Origin: DASYYE01 sp035946955
Lineage (GTDB): Bacteria > Actinomycetota > Actinomycetes > Streptosporangiales > Streptosporangiaceae
DNA: 30,862 nt
Assembly: GCA_035946955.1 (NCBI GenBank)
Contig: DASYYE010000113.1
Location: 1 to 30,862 of the forward strand
Direction: 5' to 3'
A model generated the notes under the pieces. It made no database searches, was not told the origin of the DNA, and saw only the letters and a program-made list of their open reading frames with translations. The position numbers and the translations under genes are program-made. Of this stretch, positions 28,544 through 30,862 are shown one piece after another (position 1 is the stretch's first letter; each line of letters begins with the position of its first letter).

Positions 28544-29482
28544 ATGCGGGTACTTGTCACCGGCGGTGCCGGGTTCATCGGCTCACACCTCACCGATGCC
28601 CTCCTCGCCAGGGGTGACGACGTGACCGTCCTGGACGACCTGTCCGCGGGCCACCTCACGCGGCTGGACCCCAACGTCGGGGTGTACAAGGCGAGCATCA
28701 CCGACGCGGCGGCCCTGGCCACCGCGGTGGAGGACGTGGCGCCCGACCTCATCTGCCACCTGGCCGCCCAGATCGACGTCCGCGCCTCGGTGGCCACCCC
28801 AGCCGCCGATGCCCAGGTCAACGTCGTCGGCACGGTCAACCTGCTGGAGGCAGCCCGGTCCGCCGGTGCCCGGGTGCTGTTCGCGTCATCGGGGGGTGCC
28901 CTGTACGGGCGCGACGCGCCCATCCCCTCGCTGGAGGACGTGCTGCCACTGCCGGAGTCGCCCTACGGCGTCGCCAAGTACTGCGCCGAGCAGTACATCG
29001 GCCTGTACAACCGGCTGCATGGCACCGCCCATTCGATGCTGCGCCTGGCGAACGTCTATGGCCCGCGCCAGGACCCTGCCGGTGAGGCGGGCGTGATCAC
29101 CCTGTTCTGCGCGGGTGCGCTGGCGGGCAAGGCACCCACCATCTACGGCGACGGCACCCAGACCCGTGACTACGTCTATGTGGGGGACGCCGTCCGGGCG
29201 TTCCTGGCCGCCGCGGACTGTGGCCGCCCGGGCACCTGGAACATCGGCACCGGTGTAGAAGTCAGTGTCTTGGACCTGGTCGGCATCATCGCCAAGATCG
29301 CCGGTGAGGAGGTCACCCCCCGCTTTGTCGCCCCTCGTGCGGGTGAACTGCTGCGCAGCGCCGTTGCGGTCGACCGGGCGGCGGAGGACCTCGGGTGGTG
29401 GCCGGTCGTATCACTGCCCGACGGCGTCCGCCACGTGTACACATGGATCGCCGCGGGCGCACCGGGCCGCGCCCCCTGCTGA
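28544..29482 (+). CDS. NAD-dependent epimerase/dehydratase, GalE-like
   Basis: A 312-residue extended short-chain dehydrogenase. The NAD-binding motif is VTGGAGFIGSHLTDALLARG at the N-terminus, the catalytic Ser region is FASSGGALYG, and the catalytic Tyr-x3-Lys is in SPYGVAKYCAEQY. LANVYGPRQDPAGEAGVITL and GDGTQTRDYVYVGDAVRAFL are typical of UDP-glucose 4-epimerase relatives. It probably changes a UDP-hexose for cell-wall or exopolysaccharide synthesis, but sugar specificity cannot be read; UDP-glucuronate decarboxylase-like members share much of this pattern. ATG at 28544 is set by the family start and the TAAGAT box. It is divergent from the WD40 gene. Confidence 0.92.
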   Translation: MRVLVTGGAGFIGSHLTDALLARGDDVTVLDDLSAGHLTRLDPNVGVYKASITDAAALATAVEDVAPDLICHLAAQIDVRASVATPAADAQVNVVGTVNLLEAARSAGARVLFASSGGALYGRDAPIPSLEDVLPLPESPYGVAKYCAEQYIGLYNRLHGTAHSMLRLANVYGPRQDPAGEAGVITLFCAGALAGKAPTIYGDGTQTRDYVYVGDAVRAFLAAADCGRPGTWNIGTGVEVSVLDLVGIIAKIAGEEVTPRFVAPRAGELLRSAVAVDRAAEDLGWWPVVSLPDGVRHVYTWIAAGAPGRAPC

Positions 29483-29711
29483 GCTGTGTCTTTCCCACTT
29501 AACATGTCGGCACCCCCGGCGAAGCGCTGAGCGAGGGCATGGCACTTCGGCGGCGCTGCGCGGCGGAATTGACTGCACGAGAATAATCGTCCGTACCGGG
29601 ACGCCCGAGCCGCAATGACCTTTGGTCTCTGGTTGGTCCTGATCTGGTCTGGTTCATTGCCTGCTCTTTTGCCCGGGAGGCACGCTGGGCGCGTCCTTCC
29701 ACCGGCATTTA

Positions 29712-29717
29712 GAGGAG
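29712..29717 (+). promoter_or_regulatory. Shine-Dalgarno GAGGAG
   Basis: GAGGAG lies 6 nt before the ATG at 29724 and fixes the start of the secreted CHAP protein. A TTGACT at 29569-29574 could be a -35 box for this gene, but no matching -10 box is clear. Confidence 0.6.
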
Positions 29718-29723
29718 TTCCCT

Positions 29724-30836
29724 ATGCGAAAATGCCTGTTGCTCATGGCTGCCGTTTCGGCCGTGGCTGGCACCTTGCTCGTCACACCGGCAGCAACCGC
29801 ATCCGCGGCAGCGGCCCAGCCCGCTGTCAAGAAGACGGTCTATCTCAGCCATTCCAGCTACATCGTGTCCAACTACAGCCACCTGTTCGCCTCGGCCGAG
29901 GTGGGCTGGTCGGGGAGTGGTGCCGGCTCCTACGGGGTGGTCCGTGCACGTTCCGGCGCGCCAGGGCCGTGGGAGGACTTTGGTTTGGACTATGTCCACG
30001 ACTGGAATCCGAGCGCGCCTGCCAATGAGGTCTACATCTACTCCTACGCTGCCCGCAACTATGTCTCGGCCGAGTTCGGGTGGAGCGGCAATGACTTCGG
30101 CATCCTGCACGCGCGCCCCGGCTCCACGACGCCTGGGCCGTGGGAGACCTTCTACATCACGCACAACAGCGATGGGACGGTCAGCTTCTCCGTCTACGAC
30201 TTCAATTCGGGGCCGTACTACGTCTCCGCGGAGGAAGGCTGGACCGGGAACAGCTACGGGATACTGCGGGCACGGGCGACGTCGATCGGGCCGTGGGAGA
30301 AGTTCCAGGTCAACAGCAGGTTCATCGCCGGCTATGACGACTACCCGGCCGCCTGGAAGAACCCGGCGCGCGACAGTTTCGCCAACCTGTGGGGCTTCAA
30401 CCGCGAATGCGTGTCCTTCGCCGCCTGGAAGATCTACGAGAACAGCGGCGGCAAACAGGTTCCCACGGGGGAGAACGTGCCCAGTGACTGGGCGACCTAC
30501 TCGATCGATGTCAACGACAACTACGGGGATGCTGGCAACTGGGCGGCCTACGCGCGGTCGGCCGGCGTCCCGGTCAATGGCACTCCCACACCAGGCTCCA
30601 TAGCGCAGTGGAACTTCGGCAGCGACAGCGGGCAGTTCCCGGTGGGCCATGTCGCCTATGTCACGGCGGTGTTCCCGGACGGCTCGGTCGACCTGGCCCA
30701 GTACAACCTGCGTGACGACGGCCTGTTCTCCACGCTGCACCTGCCCGCCCACTCGGGGGCCTGGGACACCTCGAACGGCCACAGCCCGTTCTGGGTGCCC
30801 TGGCCGGACAACTTCATCCACATCAACGGCTTCTAG
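29724..30836 (+). CDS. Secreted beta-trefoil (fascin-like) plus CHAP amidase protein
   Basis: A 370-residue exported protein. A Sec signal peptide (MRKCLLLMAAVSAVAGTLLV ending near ATASA, about residue 28) is followed by three repeats of VSAE-x-GWSG-x3-GILRARA-x-GPWE-x-F at about residues 55-86, 112-144 and 166-195, the layout of a fascin-like beta-trefoil that may bind actin-like, sugar or cell-wall ligands. The C-terminal part (about 215-370) is a CHAP domain: Cys229 (FNRECVSFAAWKIYE), NWAAYARSAGVPVNGTPTPG, His309 (FPVGHVAYVTAVFPDGSVDL) and Asn near 328. CHAP enzymes cut peptide bonds in peptidoglycan. It likely remodels the producer's wall or attacks competitors. It may be expressed from its own promoter in the 240 bases after the epimerase. 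Confidence 0.92.
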   Translation: MRKCLLLMAAVSAVAGTLLVTPAATASAAAAQPAVKKTVYLSHSSYIVSNYSHLFASAEVGWSGSGAGSYGVVRARSGAPGPWEDFGLDYVHDWNPSAPANEVYIYSYAARNYVSAEFGWSGNDFGILHARPGSTTPGPWETFYITHNSDGTVSFSVYDFNSGPYYVSAEEGWTGNSYGILRARATSIGPWEKFQVNSRFIAGYDDYPAAWKNPARDSFANLWGFNRECVSFAAWKIYENSGGKQVPTGENVPSDWATYSIDVNDNYGDAGNWAAYARSAGVPVNGTPTPGSIAQWNFGSDSGQFPVGHVAYVTAVFPDGSVDLAQYNLRDDGLFSTLHLPAHSGAWDTSNGHSPFWVPWPDNFIHINGF

Positions 30837-30862
30837 CGCCGTCGCGCAGGTCGTGCCCGGCC

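Overview
The window is high-GC DNA from an actinobacterium. The evidence is the order pncB / clpS / DUF2017 / JAMM peptidase (mec) / cysO / cysM / metallo-beta-lactamase, which matches the Mycobacterium tuberculosis Rv1330c-Rv1339 neighbourhood, together with DUF3039, an Scr1/WhiJ-type XRE regulator with a DUF5753-like C-terminus, lone GHKL ATPases and NACHT-type WD40 proteins. The regulator and WD40 content suggests a Streptosporangiales- or Streptomyces-like lineage rather than a mycobacterium, but the family cannot be fixed from this window.

Layout. (1) 1-1922, minus: two neighbouring sensor histidine kinases, one running off the left edge and one lacking a sensor domain and the ATP-binding G1 box. 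(2) 2162-5167, plus: a two-domain VOC (glyoxalase-like) protein, a thioredoxin-TPR protein of the YbbN/CnoX type, and three small helical ORFs packed behind it, closed by a long stem-loop. (3) 5690-12524: an accessory block. It holds a minus-strand run of small protein, GHKL ATPase, secreted protein and lipoprotein, then a minus-strand small protein / DUF6879 / XRE-DUF5753 cluster, a palindromic operator candidate, a plus-strand XRE-TPR regulator and mobile-element-like scraps. (4) 12572-21544: a conserved core of MarR regulator, malic enzyme, YqgE, DUF3039, pncA, YbaK, pncB, clpS, DUF2017, mec, cysO, cysM and an Rv1339-like MBL protein. (5) 21492-28408: two large minus-strand WD40 proteins with a second VOC gene between them. 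(6) 28544-30836: a GalE-like epimerase and a secreted beta-trefoil-CHAP protein.

How the genes work together. The core carries NAD salvage (pncA makes nicotinate, pncB turns it into its mononucleotide). It also carries a complete CysO-dependent cysteine route: CysM loads a cysteine on the CysO tail using O-phosphoserine, and the JAMM peptidase Mec releases it. ClpS and DUF2017 are translationally coupled by GTGA. The accessory block resembles the XRE / small protein / GHKL ATPase clusters of sporulating actinomycetes, but here the ATPase is coupled to two exported proteins.

Most notable points. CysO ends in Gly-Gly-Cys rather than Gly-Gly, so the pre-protein already looks like the Mec substrate. 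Both WD40 proteins keep the post-NACHT helical module but have lost the NACHT ATPase. The first of them runs 53 bp into the antisense of its neighbour. At least ten genes, nearly all in the core, have a TANNNT or CANNAT box 6-8 nt before the start codon and appear leaderless, whereas most accessory genes carry Shine-Dalgarno sites.
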